Of a stretch of DNA of 64,000 bases, positions 16,710 through 26,679 are shown in pieces. The DNA is taken from contig NZ_BAYB01000004.1 of the NCBI RefSeq assembly GCF_000685035.1, forward strand, positions 248,001 through 312,000, written 5' to 3'. The number at the start of each line of letters is the position of its first letter. The stretch's first letter is position 1. The position numbers and the translations under genes were made by a program. The notes below the pieces were generated by a model. It did no database searches, was not told where the DNA came from, and saw only the letters and a list, made by a program, of their open reading frames with translations. This DNA is from Paraburkholderia ferrariae NBRC 106233. GTDB taxonomy: Bacteria; Pseudomonadota; Gammaproteobacteria; Burkholderiales; Burkholderiaceae.

Positions 16710-19700
16710 CTACAGTGTCTTCTGACGTTGCTTCTCGCGCCTGTACACATAAAGAGCCGGCAACAGGTTTGTGCTGAGCAGGCCACTCCAGACTAACCCG
16801 CCCAGCGTAACGATGGCCAACCCCTGTTCGGGCGCTGCGCCCTTGCCGAAGCCGAGTGCCGTCGGCAGCAGACCCAGTGACGCTGTCAGGACCGTCAGGA
16901 GAATCGGCCGGAAGCGCACCTCAACCGCATCGCGTACGGCGTCAGTGACAGACATTCCCTGCGCTTCGTTTCGCTTCACCAGTTGCAGTAGCACGATGCC
17001 GTGGTTCAGGCTTACCCCAATCAGGGTGAGAAAGGCAATCAGGCCGATTGCATTCAGGCCAACCCCGCTCACCACCAGCGCGATTGCGCCTCCGGAAAAC
17101 GCCAGCGGCATTTGCAGCAACAGCAGGCCTGGCACGAGCAAGCCGTCAAACTGCAGTGTCAGGATACCCAGCATGAGCGCGAGTGCGACCACTGCCGCAA
17201 TACCTACGTTAATTGCCGCACGTTCGAGTTGCGGATACAGGCCGCCAAACTTCACCTCGTAGCCAGCCGGCAACGAAAGCGTCGCAAGCGCCTGTCTGGA
17301 AGCAGAAATCACCTGTCCGAGCGGGGCAGTTGGCGTCGCGAGTATCTCAATCGCGCGCAGCCCGTTCAGATGCCTGATGACATTGGGTCCCGTCGCCATG
17401 CGGACGTCGGCCACGTCGCTCAGGGCGGTCCACCCATTAGCCATCACCGGAAGCTGCCTTAGCTGCTCGATGGACAGGTGTGTGGGGTCGGCCAGTCTGA
17501 CAAACACATCCACGTGGCCGTTGCCTTCGGGGACCGTGGCAACCGTTTGCCCGGCCAGCAGGATATGCAACTGGGAGAAGAGCTGTGCAGGCGTGATGCC
17601 ATGGAGCGCCAGGCCGTTCGGCTTGGGCGTGATTTGCAGTTCGGTGATGGGATAGCCGTCGTTGTTGAACACGCCCGACAGGTTGGGCACGCCCGCGAGT
17701 CGACGCGTGACTTCCGAGGAGAGTGACTGCAAGGTCGCAATCGAATCGCCGTACACATCGATAACGAATGGCTGAGGCAAGCCGGAAAGCGTTTCGCCCA
17801 CCCGCTCAAGGGTCGGCGTTCCAATTGCGGTTTGCACGCCGGGCAGTTTCGATGCATCGAGCACCTGCTGGCCGATTCTGTCGAGACTGCTTGCGTTTAC
17901 GTTCGGCTTCAGCACAATCTGAATCTCGCCAGCGTAGGCAGGCTCCGTATAGGACGTCCCGGACGCCGAGCCGACGCGCGAAAACACATGGGCGACGGGC
18001 CCGAGTCCGCGCAATCGCTCGCTAATGCGGTCCGCGACGTCCTGAGCATCATGTAGCGACGTGCCGGGCGGCAGGGTAAAGCTTTCGAGCAGTACGGCCT
18101 CGTTTGGCAGCGGCAAAAAATCCACCGGAACCAGCGCCAGTCCCGCAATAGAGACCGCGAAAATGGCCACGCATGCCCAGAGCGAGCGCTTGGGGCGACG
18201 CAGGGTAAATTCGAACAGACGGAGGTTATGGTTCTTGAGCCACGCGACTGCGTGCGCACCTGATGATGTGCGCTTTTCCGCGTGAGGGCCGATGAATCCC
18301 AGCACCAGCGGAATCACGCTCAATGAAATGATGAGCGACGCAATCAGGCTTACCGTCATCGCCAGCGAAAACGGAACAAAGAACAGTCCCGCCAGGCCGC
18401 CCACGAACGCAAGTGGCAGAAACACCGCGACGGTCGTCATCGTCCCGGAAATGTCAGGCCCGGCAATGTCACGTAAGCCACGTGCAACGCCTTCCCACCG
18501 GGCGTCGCCGGCCTCCCACCGGTGGTAGATGCTTTCCAGCACAATGATGGCATCGTCGGCAAGCAGCCCCACGGCCACCGACAAGGCGCCGAACGTCAGT
18601 AAATTCAACGTTTGTCCGGCCAGGTACAGTCCGGCGATACCGAGCAGAAGCGAGAGGGGAATACTCAGGGCCACCGCCCATATTCCGCGGCTCGCGCCCA
18701 GCATCCAGAACAGGACGGCGACGGCGAGTACAGCGCCGATAGCGAGATTGCGGCTCAAATCAGCGGCGACCACGCCGACGATATGGCCCTGGCTGTAGAT
18801 GCGCACGAAACGGGCGCCGCCGGGTAACTGGGGCTCCAGTTCATGAAGTGTCCTGTCGACCTCATTGACAACCGGAAGCGTTGAGGCGTCCGGCTGCTTG
18901 AACACAACCAGCGCGATGGTAGGCCTGTTGTCAAGTTTGACGGAGTGGTGAGATGGAGGCGCGGAACGGACTATGTCGGCAATCGCGCCTAGAGGAATGG
19001 TGCCACCGGGTGTCGGCAGCGATACGCCCGCATAGTCGGACGGTTGCGTCGGCAGGCTTCTTCCTTCAACAAAAATGTCCTGGTGGCCCAGGTCGACGTA
19101 TCCGCTGGGCACCATGCCCGTGGCAGCCCCGAGCGACGCAGCGAGTGTCGACGCAGAGACGTTAAACCGTTGCATTTTGAGGAGGTCGGGGCGGACCCAT
19201 ATGGCATCCTGGCCAGGTCCGGCCACCGACACGCGTTGTACACCTGGAACCGCCCGGATGCGAGGAGCGAGATTCGACTCGACGACACGTTGCACCATTG
19301 ACGCGTCGACACCGTCAGGAATCTGCACGGCGTAGTCGGCGACCTCATTTATCGCGTTGCCGGAGATTTCCGTTGTCAAGGTCGCGCCATTTGGCAGCGA
19401 GCCGTTGATGCGCCCGATGACGCCGTTGACGTCTTGCAGCGCGCCTGTTGCGGCAGTCCCCTCTGCGAAACGTGCTTCAATCCTGACGGAGCCTTGGCCT
19501 ATGACAGTCCGTACGTCGCTTAGCGACTGTAGCGACTGAAGTTCGGCCTCAATTGGCCGGGCTATCAGTCCCTCCAGGTCTAACGTCGTCGCACCGGGCA
19601 ACTGGGCGATGATGCTCACCTGTGGCATGTTGAACTGCGGCAGGACTTCAGCGTGAATGTTGATGAGCGCGTAGATGCCGTACGCAATCAGTGCGCCATA

Positions 19701-19766
19701 CAGCATGACCCAGAGGAGAGGGCGCTTGACGATGTCGTTGAGCATGTTCTCGTCGGCAGGGAGCAT
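16710..19766 (-). CDS. RND-family efflux permease
   Basis: 1018 residues with the twelve-helix RND layout: helix 1, a large periplasmic loop (40-335), helices 2-6, helix 7, second loop, helices 8-12. In helix 4 the proton-relay pair is visible as GLLADDAIIVLE. The length and loop sequences are closer to multidrug/metal HAE/HME-type permeases than to SecDF. The ATG at 19766 overlaps the stop of the adaptor gene by one base; an ATG at 19745 is an alternative. With the adaptor and the TolC-type protein it forms a tripartite pump. Substrate unknown; a PmrA-type promoter at 22206-22237 controls the operon. Confidence 0.85.
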   Translation of the reverse strand: MLPADENMLNDIVKRPLLWVMLYGALIAYGIYALINIHAEVLPQFNMPQVSIIAQLPGATTLDLEGLIARPIEAELQSLQSLSDVRTVIGQGSVRIEARFAEGTAATGALQDVNGVIGRINGSLPNGATLTTEISGNAINEVADYAVQIPDGVDASMVQRVVESNLAPRIRAVPGVQRVSVAGPGQDAIWVRPDLLKMQRFNVSASTLAASLGAATGMVPSGYVDLGHQDIFVEGRSLPTQPSDYAGVSLPTPGGTIPLGAIADIVRSAPPSHHSVKLDNRPTIALVVFKQPDASTLPVVNEVDRTLHELEPQLPGGARFVRIYSQGHIVGVVAADLSRNLAIGAVLAVAVLFWMLGASRGIWAVALSIPLSLLLGIAGLYLAGQTLNLLTFGALSVAVGLLADDAIIVLESIYHRWEAGDARWEGVARGLRDIAGPDISGTMTTVAVFLPLAFVGGLAGLFFVPFSLAMTVSLIASLIISLSVIPLVLGFIGPHAEKRTSSGAHAVAWLKNHNLRLFEFTLRRPKRSLWACVAIFAVSIAGLALVPVDFLPLPNEAVLLESFTLPPGTSLHDAQDVADRISERLRGLGPVAHVFSRVGSASGTSYTEPAYAGEIQIVLKPNVNASSLDRIGQQVLDASKLPGVQTAIGTPTLERVGETLSGLPQPFVIDVYGDSIATLQSLSSEVTRRLAGVPNLSGVFNNDGYPITELQITPKPNGLALHGITPAQLFSQLHILLAGQTVATVPEGNGHVDVFVRLADPTHLSIEQLRQLPVMANGWTALSDVADVRMATGPNVIRHLNGLRAIEILATPTAPLGQVISASRQALATLSLPAGYEVKFGGLYPQLERAAINVGIAAVVALALMLGILTLQFDGLLVPGLLLLQMPLAFSGGAIALVVSGVGLNAIGLIAFLTLIGVSLNHGIVLLQLVKRNEAQGMSVTDAVRDAVEVRFRPILLTVLTASLGLLPTALGFGKGAAPEQGLAIVTLGGLVWSGLLSTNLLPALYVYRREKQRQKTL

Positions 19767-20803
19767 CAGTCGGCTTGCTGGTAGCGCGTTGCAAAATCCT
19801 GGTGGAAGAGCAGATACGCGTCCTGTGATACAACCCGTTCATCCTGCGAGAGCCCCTGCACGATTGACGTCCAGCCGCCATCAGAGGGCCCCGGAAAGAC
19901 ATGCCGCCGCTGGTTGCCACTCCTGTCATGCACCAGCACCCACCACTGGCCACCTTCGAGCACGAGCGCTGTGGATGGAATGACCAGCCGTTTGGCGTCC
20001 GATGTGGTTAAAGAAACGGTGCCGACCGTCCCCGCCACCAGAGCGTGACCCGAAGCGGCATTGAGCCAGACGTCCAGTTGACCGGGTGCGGTAACGCTCC
20101 ACGACGTGCGTTGAACCGCCACGTCAATGGGTGCATCCGCGCCCTCGGCCAGAAAGACCCCCTTCATCCCGTCGGTGACCAATGAGGCGTCGCTTCCGTA
20201 GAGATTCGCGACCACATGAAGGCCGCGGGAGGAGGCCACGGTTATCAGTGCCTGCCCGGCACCCACGTATTGACCATTGGCCGCATTGACCGCCGTCACA
20301 ATACCGGACTCGGGTACGCCAACCGCAGTAAAGCTTGCGTAGCTTCGGGCCGCCGACTGTGCAACTGCAAGTTGCTGGCGTGCGGTGTCGAGTTCGGCGT
20401 GCACGCGAACGACGGCGTCGCGCGTGCTGAGTTGCTCATCAAGCTTTTGTTGTTCAATGGCGGCAGCCTGCGTTGCGGCAGACACCCGTATCTGCGCCGA
20501 TTTCAGGTCGGCCGCAAGGTGGGCGCTCTCGGCTGATACCGTGGGGCCGGTCAGTTGCGCAATCGTCTGTCCGGACCGCACTGTTTCGCCCGGAAGGACG
20601 CGCAGGCCGGAGACGATGCCCGCCGTAGGCGCACTCAGCACGGTATTGGACGCGGCCTGCACGTGCGCGGGCGCGGAGAGCGTGGTCACAACGCGCTTCT
20701 GTACTGCAGGCATTGTCACGACCTCTTCGGCGAACGCACGATGACCGGCGACGGATGATGCGATGATGACGGCGGCGAGGATGAACAAGCGGGCGGATTT
20801 CAT
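19766..20803 (-). CDS. RND efflux periplasmic adaptor (membrane fusion protein)
   Basis: 345 residues from the ATG at 20803, eight bases after the outer-membrane gene. Signal peptide (about 1-25), lipoyl-like half (PTAGIVSGLRVLPGETVRSG), coiled-coil hairpin (about 90-150, rich in Ala/Gln), second lipoyl half (VPESGIVTAVNAANGQYVGAG), beta-barrel and membrane-proximal domain. No metal-binding N-terminal Met/His motif of CusB/CzcB is seen, which argues against a classic heavy-metal pump. Overlaps the permease gene by one base (TGATG). Confidence 0.85.
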   Translation of the reverse strand: MKSARLFILAAVIIASSVAGHRAFAEEVVTMPAVQKRVVTTLSAPAHVQAASNTVLSAPTAGIVSGLRVLPGETVRSGQTIAQLTGPTVSAESAHLAADLKSAQIRVSAATQAAAIEQQKLDEQLSTRDAVVRVHAELDTARQQLAVAQSAARSYASFTAVGVPESGIVTAVNAANGQYVGAGQALITVASSRGLHVVANLYGSDASLVTDGMKGVFLAEGADAPIDVAVQRTSWSVTAPGQLDVWLNAASGHALVAGTVGTVSLTTSDAKRLVIPSTALVLEGGQWWVLVHDRSGNQRRHVFPGPSDGGWTSIVQGLSQDERVVSQDAYLLFHQDFATRYQQAD

Positions 20804-20810
20804 GGAGGGC

Positions 20811-22094
20811 CTAGCGAAGCGGTTGGTGGTCAATAGCGCTGACGCCAATCAGGGTGCAGAGCTCGACCTGCTGTTGGAGTACCGCGTTCGCGAGTTTCGC
20901 TGTCGCGATGCGTTGGGTCAGCAATCGCGATTCGAGGTCGGCCAATACCGGTAGCGTCACGTCGCCGGCGCCATAGGCGCGACGCGCCTGCGTCACCGAC
21001 GCCTCGAGCGTAGCTTCCGTTGACTGTGCGTTACGAAGCTGGTCACCCAGCAGGCTCAGTTCCGAGCTGATGCCGTCTACGGCGGTGTACGCATCGTCAA
21101 GCCGTTGGGTGTATTCCTGATAGAGGCTCTCCCGTGTGGCCTTTTCGACCGCGATATTTCCCCGGTTGCCGTTGAACAGGGGAAGCGTCACCGACATGGC
21201 AAGACCCGAGGTGTAGATGGCCGACGTGTCTCTGCCTCGTGTAACGCCAATGTCCAGTCGCGGAAACTGCGCGAGGAGCGCTGCCCGATAGCGTTCGTCC
21301 TGTTCGGCGTATCCCGCACGCAGGGCCAGCAAATCGGGACGACGCTGTCCGAGGTCGACGAGCGCATGTAACACCGCTTCTTCCGGGACTTCAAGCGGCT
21401 GCGGCGGGACCGCAAGCGCCAGGTGTGCCCCAGGGCGAAGTTCAAGCAGCGTATCGAGTTCCTGTCCCGCTTTGAGGTGCGCCTGGCGCAGCGTAGCCAA
21501 TTGCTGCGCGTTGTCTCGGTACGCGGTTTCCGCTTGCACGGCGATGTCTCGCGTTATGTCGCCGCGTGCGAGCGTCTTTTGCATTCGTTCAGCGACACTT
21601 TTCTGATAGGCGACCAGCGGCTCGACTTCTCTCTCGAGACGTTCGAGGCTCGCGTTATTGACGTAGAGCGCATAGGCGTGGTTCGCGACCTGCCATTTCG
21701 TCCATTCCAGCGCGAGCTGTTGCTTCTCAAAAGCCTTGTCTGCCGCCCGCCTCTTCGCGGGCCGGTCGACGAGTGCGGACACCTCATAGCTGAGTCCGAC
21801 CATGAATGCAGGAACAAAGCCCTCCGCACCGGGGCGGTCGGTACTGAAGCTGAGTGTTGGGTCTGGCAGAAGCCCGTCGGCATATTGCCGTGCGGCCGCG
21901 ATATCGAGCTCGCGTTCAGCACGTCGGATATCCGCACTATGCTTGAGCGCGCGTCCAACCACCTGGTCCACCGTCAATGGGGCTGCTGTTGACGTGATGT
22001 CATCAGGCCATTGAGGCGCTTCCGGGAGCGGCTTTGGTGCATACATCACACAGCCGGTCAACACTACAGCCAGCGTGACAAGCGCGAATCGCAC
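20811..22094 (-). CDS. TolC-family outer-membrane efflux lipoprotein
   Basis: About 427 residues. Two TolC repeats are evident (RALKHSADIRRAERELDIA near the start; RAGYAEQDERYRAALLAQFP in the second half) with PTLSF and PLFNGNRG turns. The start is uncertain: GTG at 22094 gives a compact lipoprotein signal ending LTGC, while a TTG at 22193 would add 33 residues before it. The promoter at 22206-22237 predicts transcription from about 22199, allowing either. First gene of the efflux operon, so the pump is made as outer-membrane protein, adaptor, permease. Confidence 0.8.
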   Translation of the reverse strand: MRFALVTLAVVLTGCVMYAPKPLPEAPQWPDDITSTAAPLTVDQVVGRALKHSADIRRAERELDIAAARQYADGLLPDPTLSFSTDRPGAEGFVPAFMVGLSYEVSALVDRPAKRRAADKAFEKQQLALEWTKWQVANHAYALYVNNASLERLEREVEPLVAYQKSVAERMQKTLARGDITRDIAVQAETAYRDNAQQLATLRQAHLKAGQELDTLLELRPGAHLALAVPPQPLEVPEEAVLHALVDLGQRRPDLLALRAGYAEQDERYRAALLAQFPRLDIGVTRGRDTSAIYTSGLAMSVTLPLFNGNRGNIAVEKATRESLYQEYTQRLDDAYTAVDGISSELSLLGDQLRNAQSTEATLEASVTQARRAYGAGDVTLPVLADLESRLLTQRIATAKLANAVLQQQVELCTLIGVSAIDHQPLR

Positions 22095-22205
22095 GCGTGC
22101 AACAGCGTCGGGATATCGCCTACCGGTTGCGGGAAGTTCGCTTTGCAACCTACTATCGTAAGCATCATGGGTCACGGTGGATATCCGACGCAAAAAACGC
22201 TTCGG

Positions 22206-22237
22206 ATACTAAGCCACGAGACTTAGATTTGACTTAG
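22206..22237 (-). promoter_or_regulatory. PmrA/QseB-type repeat between efflux operon and second regulator
   Basis: Minus strand: CTAAG-TCAAAT-CTAAG, 10 bases, TAGTAT, pointing to the efflux operon. On the plus strand TTTAAT at 22248-22253 gives a plausible -10 for the divergent regulator gene starting at 22265. One box could therefore control both. Confidence 0.6.
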
Positions 22238-22264
22238 CACGCTGGTTTTTAATCGGTGGGACGC

Positions 22265-22939
22265 ATGAGAATTCTCCTCGTAGAAGACGACGAAATGATT
22301 GGCAATGCAATCGTCCAGGCATTGAAGGACGCAGCGCATGCGGCTGATTGGGTCCGCGACGCGGAGTCGGCGACGGGCGCGTTGCTGGGACGTGAGCACG
22401 ACGTCGTGCTGCTGGACCTGAATCTGCCGAAGCGCGACGGCATTGACGTGCTCCGGTCGCTCAGAGCAGGAGGAAGCAAAGTTCCGGTGATTATTCTTAC
22501 GGCGCGCGACAGTGTCGAGGACAGGATAGTCGGGCTCGATGCCGGCGCCGATGACTATCTTGTCAAGCCATTCGAAATAAGCGAATTACTCGCGCGACTT
22601 CGGGCGGTGACGCGCCGGCTCGGCGACCACGGCGATACCAGGATGACAAGCGGGAGTCTTACACTCGACGTCGCGACACACATGGCTGTGTATGAGAACA
22701 ATGAGTGCCGGCTGACGAGTCGCGAGTTTGCGCTGTTGAGCGCGCTGTTGATGAAGCCCGGGACGGTCCTTTCGCGAAGCGACCTGGAGCGACAACTATA
22801 CGCGTGGCAGGAGCAGGTCGAGAGCAATGCCGTGGAGGTCCTGATTCACGGTATCCGCAAGAAGCTGGGCGCGTCGGTTATCCGCAACGTACGAGGTGTG
22901 GGATGGTTGGTAGACAAGGAAAACAATCACGCTCTCTGA
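22265..22939 (+). CDS. QseB/PmrA-like response regulator 2
   Basis: 224 residues; ATG with GGTGGGA upstream. Receiver with D8/D9, D51 (VVLLDLNLP), IILTA and LVKPF; winged helix ending IRKKLG...VRGVGWLV. It resembles the regulator at 11336 over its whole length, so the two systems may cross-regulate. Divergent from the RND efflux operon, with a direct-repeat box between them, implying control of the pump. The kinase gene overlaps its 3' end by 37 bases. Confidence 0.85.
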   Translation: MRILLVEDDEMIGNAIVQALKDAAHAADWVRDAESATGALLGREHDVVLLDLNLPKRDGIDVLRSLRAGGSKVPVIILTARDSVEDRIVGLDAGADDYLVKPFEISELLARLRAVTRRLGDHGDTRMTSGSLTLDVATHMAVYENNECRLTSREFALLSALLMKPGTVLSRSDLERQLYAWQEQVESNAVEVLIHGIRKKLGASVIRNVRGVGWLVDKENNHAL

Positions 22940-24240
22940 CGCTGCAGCTGTCGGTGTGGATTGGCAGTGTGATTGTGGCAGTTGGCGTGCTTGCCTGCGG
23001 GTTTTCATTCCTGTTTGCGTATCAGGAAGCGAGAGAGCTTCAGGACGGCCAACTGAGGCAAATCGCTGCGCTCATTGATAGCGGCGCGTTGGCGTTCACG
23101 GGGTCCCGTCCATCAATTGAGAGCTCCCAGGACCCGGACGTCAAGGTGGTCATTGACCGGTTCAGCGAGGCACCGTCAGGCGTGACGCAGGCCGTCGGAC
23201 TGGCGGTTCCGCGGGAGCTGGCCGACGGCTTTCATGATTTGACCGGTAGTGACCAAAGCTGGCGCGTCAATATACGGACGCTCCGGAGCGGGGGGCGCAT
23301 CGCCGTGGCAGAGCCTTCTGCGTTACGCGATGAAATAGCGCGGGACGGTGCGATGAGAACACTCGTGCCCGTGCTCCTCCTTTTGCCGGGATTGTCTATC
23401 GTCGTGGTGGTGATTGTCAGGGCGAAACTGGCGCCGCTTACACGGCTTTCGGCCGTTGTGGACCGCCAGACCGATGCAACCGTCCAGCTGTTATCAGAGG
23501 AGGGTATCGCCGCGGAAGTGCTGCCCTTTGTCCGGTCGATAAACCGCCTGATTGCGCGGCTGAGGGACGCTATCGGTCAGCAGCGGAGATTTGTCGCCAG
23601 CGCAGCACATGAGTTGCGTTCGCCGTTGGCAGCCCTGTCCTTGCAAGCGGGAAATCTGGGAGCCGCCATCACGTCGCCGGATGCCCGGGAACGGCTGCTG
23701 GCCCTTCAGGCAGGATTGCGCCGTACCCACAGACTGGTGGAGCAACTGCTCGCACTGGCGAGGTCTGAAGAGGCCATGCTGGGGGAGCCGACGACCGTAT
23801 CGCTACGAGCAATGGCAACGGAGGTCATAAACGCCACAATTGGCGTCGCCCATGAGAAGGATATTGACCTTGGATTCGAGCACTTTGATGAAGTTGATGC
23901 CGTGGTCGACGCGTCATCAGTCATGGTGGTGCTGCGAAATCTGGTCGACAACGCGGTGCGATACACGCCGACTGGCGGCAAGGTGGATGTGTCTGTCGTT
24001 CATGCAGGAGGCGAAGTGATGTTTGAAGTTACCGACTCGGGTCCCGGTATTCCGGACGTCGAACTCGACCGTGTGCTGGAACCGTTCTACCGGCTGGACC
24101 ATTCGGTTGCGTCGGGGAGTGGACTGGGTCTTTCCATCGTCTCGGAGATTGCACGCCGCACAGGCGGCCGGTTGGTACTCGAAAACATCGACCGTGGTTT
24201 CCGTGCGCGGTATTTTCAACCGTTACGTCCGAATCAATGA
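22903..24240 (+). CDS. sensor histidine kinase 2
   Basis: 445 residues from ATG at 22903 within the 3' end of the regulator gene. Helix 1 about 17-40, short periplasmic domain, helix 2 about 150-170, HAMP-like linker, HisKA with H236 in SAAHELRSPLAAL, N-box NLVDNAVRYTP, G1 DSGPGIP, G2 GSGLGLSIVSE. The sensing domain differs from that of the kinase at 11995, so the two pairs probably answer to different signals while sharing similar target sites. Confidence 0.85.
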   Translation: MVGRQGKQSRSLTLQLSVWIGSVIVAVGVLACGFSFLFAYQEARELQDGQLRQIAALIDSGALAFTGSRPSIESSQDPDVKVVIDRFSEAPSGVTQAVGLAVPRELADGFHDLTGSDQSWRVNIRTLRSGGRIAVAEPSALRDEIARDGAMRTLVPVLLLLPGLSIVVVVIVRAKLAPLTRLSAVVDRQTDATVQLLSEEGIAAEVLPFVRSINRLIARLRDAIGQQRRFVASAAHELRSPLAALSLQAGNLGAAITSPDARERLLALQAGLRRTHRLVEQLLALARSEEAMLGEPTTVSLRAMATEVINATIGVAHEKDIDLGFEHFDEVDAVVDASSVMVVLRNLVDNAVRYTPTGGKVDVSVVHAGGEVMFEVTDSGPGIPDVELDRVLEPFYRLDHSVASGSGLGLSIVSEIARRTGGRLVLENIDRGFRARYFQPLRPNQ

Positions 24241-24373
24241 CTTCGGTATCTGCTGGGCTTCAGGTTATCGGCTGCTGCCGAGTTGGCCCGTACCCGCAGC
24301 ATCTGACACACAACCCCGCGGCAATCTGAACGGCTGCTGAGCAGCAACTGGCGCGCGAACCACGGAGATGTCG

Positions 24374-26389
24374 ATGGAACACGCATATGACCACATGTTG
24401 CATCTGCTCGCCGGACACCCGGGATGGACGCTCGCTGTCGCTTTCCTGGCGGCATTTCTGGAAGCCATCGCAGTTATTGGAACATTCATCCCGGGTAGCA
24501 CGGCGATGTTCCTGGCCGGTGCGCTTGCTGGAACCGGGTCGCTAAACCTTGGGGCACTATTTGCATGCGCGATTGCTGGCGCAGTGGCCGGGGATGGCAT
24601 GAGCTACTGCCTCGGCAGCCGCTATAGGTCCCAGATTGGTCAGTTGTGGCCGTTCCGGACGCACCCGCAAGTCTTTGCGGCTGCGCACGATTTCTTCGCA
24701 AAACACGGTCCGAAGAGCGTCGTGTTCGCCCGGTTCATTGGGCCGTTGCGCGCGATTGTGCCAGTGGTTGCGGGAACGTCGGGTATGACGCCGGTGCGGT
24801 TTTACACCATGAACATCCTGTCAGCTCTACTCTGGGCGCCCGCGCATATCCTGCCGGGCGTTATTTTCGGGGCATCCGTCCAGGTGGCCGGCGCTGTTTC
24901 GTTTCGCCTCGTCATCATCATCGCGCTACTGGTCGGAATCGTATGGTTGAGCTTTCGGGGTGCCCGCTTCGTTCTCTCACACGCCAGTGCCTGGGCGAGT
25001 GCCGCGGGCCGCACTCTGACGAACTGGGCCAGTCGCCACGAAGGGCGGACAGGCCGTCTTGCGTTGCAGCTACTGAATCCGACCCGACCAGCTTCCGGTG
25101 CAATAGGGGTGGCGTCGGTCATTGTGCTTCTTTCCTGCTGGCTGTTCTTCGGCGTCTTACAGGACGTCATCAGTGGTGACCCACTCGTACGGGTTGACGT
25201 GTCCGTTTATCACTTCCTTCAATCTGTGCGCAGCCCATGGGGCGATACCCTCCTGTCGGGCCTTGCCACGCCCGGCAGTGTCACCACGCTGGCAGCGCTG
25301 GTCGCCACATCGGCGCTATGGATGGTGTGGGAACGTCGTTGGCGCACGCTTGGTTACTGGCTCGCTGCCGTTGTCTTTTCACAGCTGCTGATATTTACCC
25401 TCCAGTTTGCAATCCATCGTGCTCCGCCGGATTCGCTTGCGTCCGGCGCATATGTGTTCCCGAGCAATCACGTCGCCGCCGTGGTCGTTGTATATGGCTT
25501 TCTTGCATTTCTGCTCGCTCGAAGGGTTGGTACATTGGTTGGCGTGTTCGTCGTGACAGTGAGTACCGTCGTCGTGGTCGGCGTCAGCCTGTCTGGGCTT
25601 TACTTCGGTCGATTCTGGTTTTCCGACGCCATTGGAGGCGCGGCGCTTGCGTCGGTCTGGGTCTCTGTTGTCGCCTTTACCGCCGTGTGGCGGAGGCCGG
25701 TAGTGCAACCATCGCGTGGGTTCATGCCAGTTCTCATGCTGACGGTTGTGTGCGTCAGCGTGGCGGTGCAACTCGGCGCCGGGACACCCGCACCGAAATC
25801 TCATAGCGCGCCGGGTAGCGCACCGGTCATCGCAACAACGTCGCAATGGACCGATTCTCTGTGGCGGAGTTTGCCTTGCTATCGCTCAGACATGGAAGGT
25901 GACCGGAAGGAGCCTCTAGCAATTCAGTGGTCCGCGAACGTTAAGGAGATAGGAAGTCGCCTTCGAGCTCAAGGTTGGGTTGACGGAGCGGAGCTTTCTG
26001 CGCGCAGCCTGCTCTCCCTCGCATCGCCCAAGGTTTCGGCGATGGCACTGCCGGTGCTGCCGGAATTGAACAATGGTGTGCCGTCTTTGCTTGTCTTCAC
26101 GCATCCCGGCAGCACGCGAGACGAACGCGATGTGCTGCGTTTCTGGCCCACGGACTATGCGATTGAGGAGCAGGGCGCCGCGTCAGCTGCGCCCGTTTGG
26201 TTGGGTTCGCTTGTGCATGAGCGGCTTTATCGTGCTTCCTGGCCAATCAACATGCTACGTGCCGTTGACCCGGCGACAGCGCCTCTTGCCGTTGATGACC
26301 CGTTACCTGCACTTCCCGGGGTGGCCGTGTTGGCGAAGAAGGATTGTCATGGCGTTCCAGTGACGTTACTGACGTTGCGCTCCGACTGA
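24374..26389 (+). CDS. fusion of DedA/VTT, PAP2-like and LssY-like domains
   Basis: 671 residues; the ATG at 24374 has GGAG six bases upstream. Residues 1-200 are a DedA (VTT) domain (F/YxxxR motif: SVVFARFIGPLRAIVPVVAG). Residues about 250-430 are PAP2-like with several membrane helices, and 470-670 match the LssY C-terminal domain. The PAP2 active site looks degenerate: PSNH keeps H366, but the Kx6RP motif reads LQFAIHRAPP and the third motif reads GLYFGRFWFSD, so the usual Arg and His are Gly408 and Phe414. A lipid-handling role (flippase-like DedA) is more likely than a phosphatase. Confidence 0.8.
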   Translation: MEHAYDHMLHLLAGHPGWTLAVAFLAAFLEAIAVIGTFIPGSTAMFLAGALAGTGSLNLGALFACAIAGAVAGDGMSYCLGSRYRSQIGQLWPFRTHPQVFAAAHDFFAKHGPKSVVFARFIGPLRAIVPVVAGTSGMTPVRFYTMNILSALLWAPAHILPGVIFGASVQVAGAVSFRLVIIIALLVGIVWLSFRGARFVLSHASAWASAAGRTLTNWASRHEGRTGRLALQLLNPTRPASGAIGVASVIVLLSCWLFFGVLQDVISGDPLVRVDVSVYHFLQSVRSPWGDTLLSGLATPGSVTTLAALVATSALWMVWERRWRTLGYWLAAVVFSQLLIFTLQFAIHRAPPDSLASGAYVFPSNHVAAVVVVYGFLAFLLARRVGTLVGVFVVTVSTVVVVGVSLSGLYFGRFWFSDAIGGAALASVWVSVVAFTAVWRRPVVQPSRGFMPVLMLTVVCVSVAVQLGAGTPAPKSHSAPGSAPVIATTSQWTDSLWRSLPCYRSDMEGDRKEPLAIQWSANVKEIGSRLRAQGWVDGAELSARSLLSLASPKVSAMALPVLPELNNGVPSLLVFTHPGSTRDERDVLRFWPTDYAIEEQGAASAAPVWLGSLVHERLYRASWPINMLRAVDPATAPLAVDDPLPALPGVAVLAKKDCHGVPVTLLTLRSD

Positions 26390-26679
26390 ATGCGGTGCGA
26401 CGGGGCGTTGCCTAAAATTTAGGGACGTGGAGATACTAAGTGACGTCGCTACAATGTCTTTTAACTCTTTCATTCGAAGGGAACTCACTTGGACATGTTA
26501 GCCATCGGTCTTTGTGGGAGTCTGTTATTCGAGGGAGCACCGCGACCGTTGGTCGCGGTGTGGGTGGCCATGGGGCTTCGCCATTGGAGCGAGTTCCTGT
26601 ATTCGCTTCGCGACGGTCTGCTGCAGGTCCGCTATCGGCATCGTTCATCACGAACGCGCCTGCTCACCAGAGGACCGGA
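26390..26679. other. intergenic stretch upstream of the decayed PCYCGC copy
   Basis: Open frames exist but none resembles a known family; CCTAAAATTTAGG (about 26412) is a short palindrome that may be an operator. Confidence 0.35.

Noticed and set aside
16771..19335. Several plus-strand frames opposite the RND permease gene
   Set aside because: They are shadows of the strongly supported minus-strand gene.
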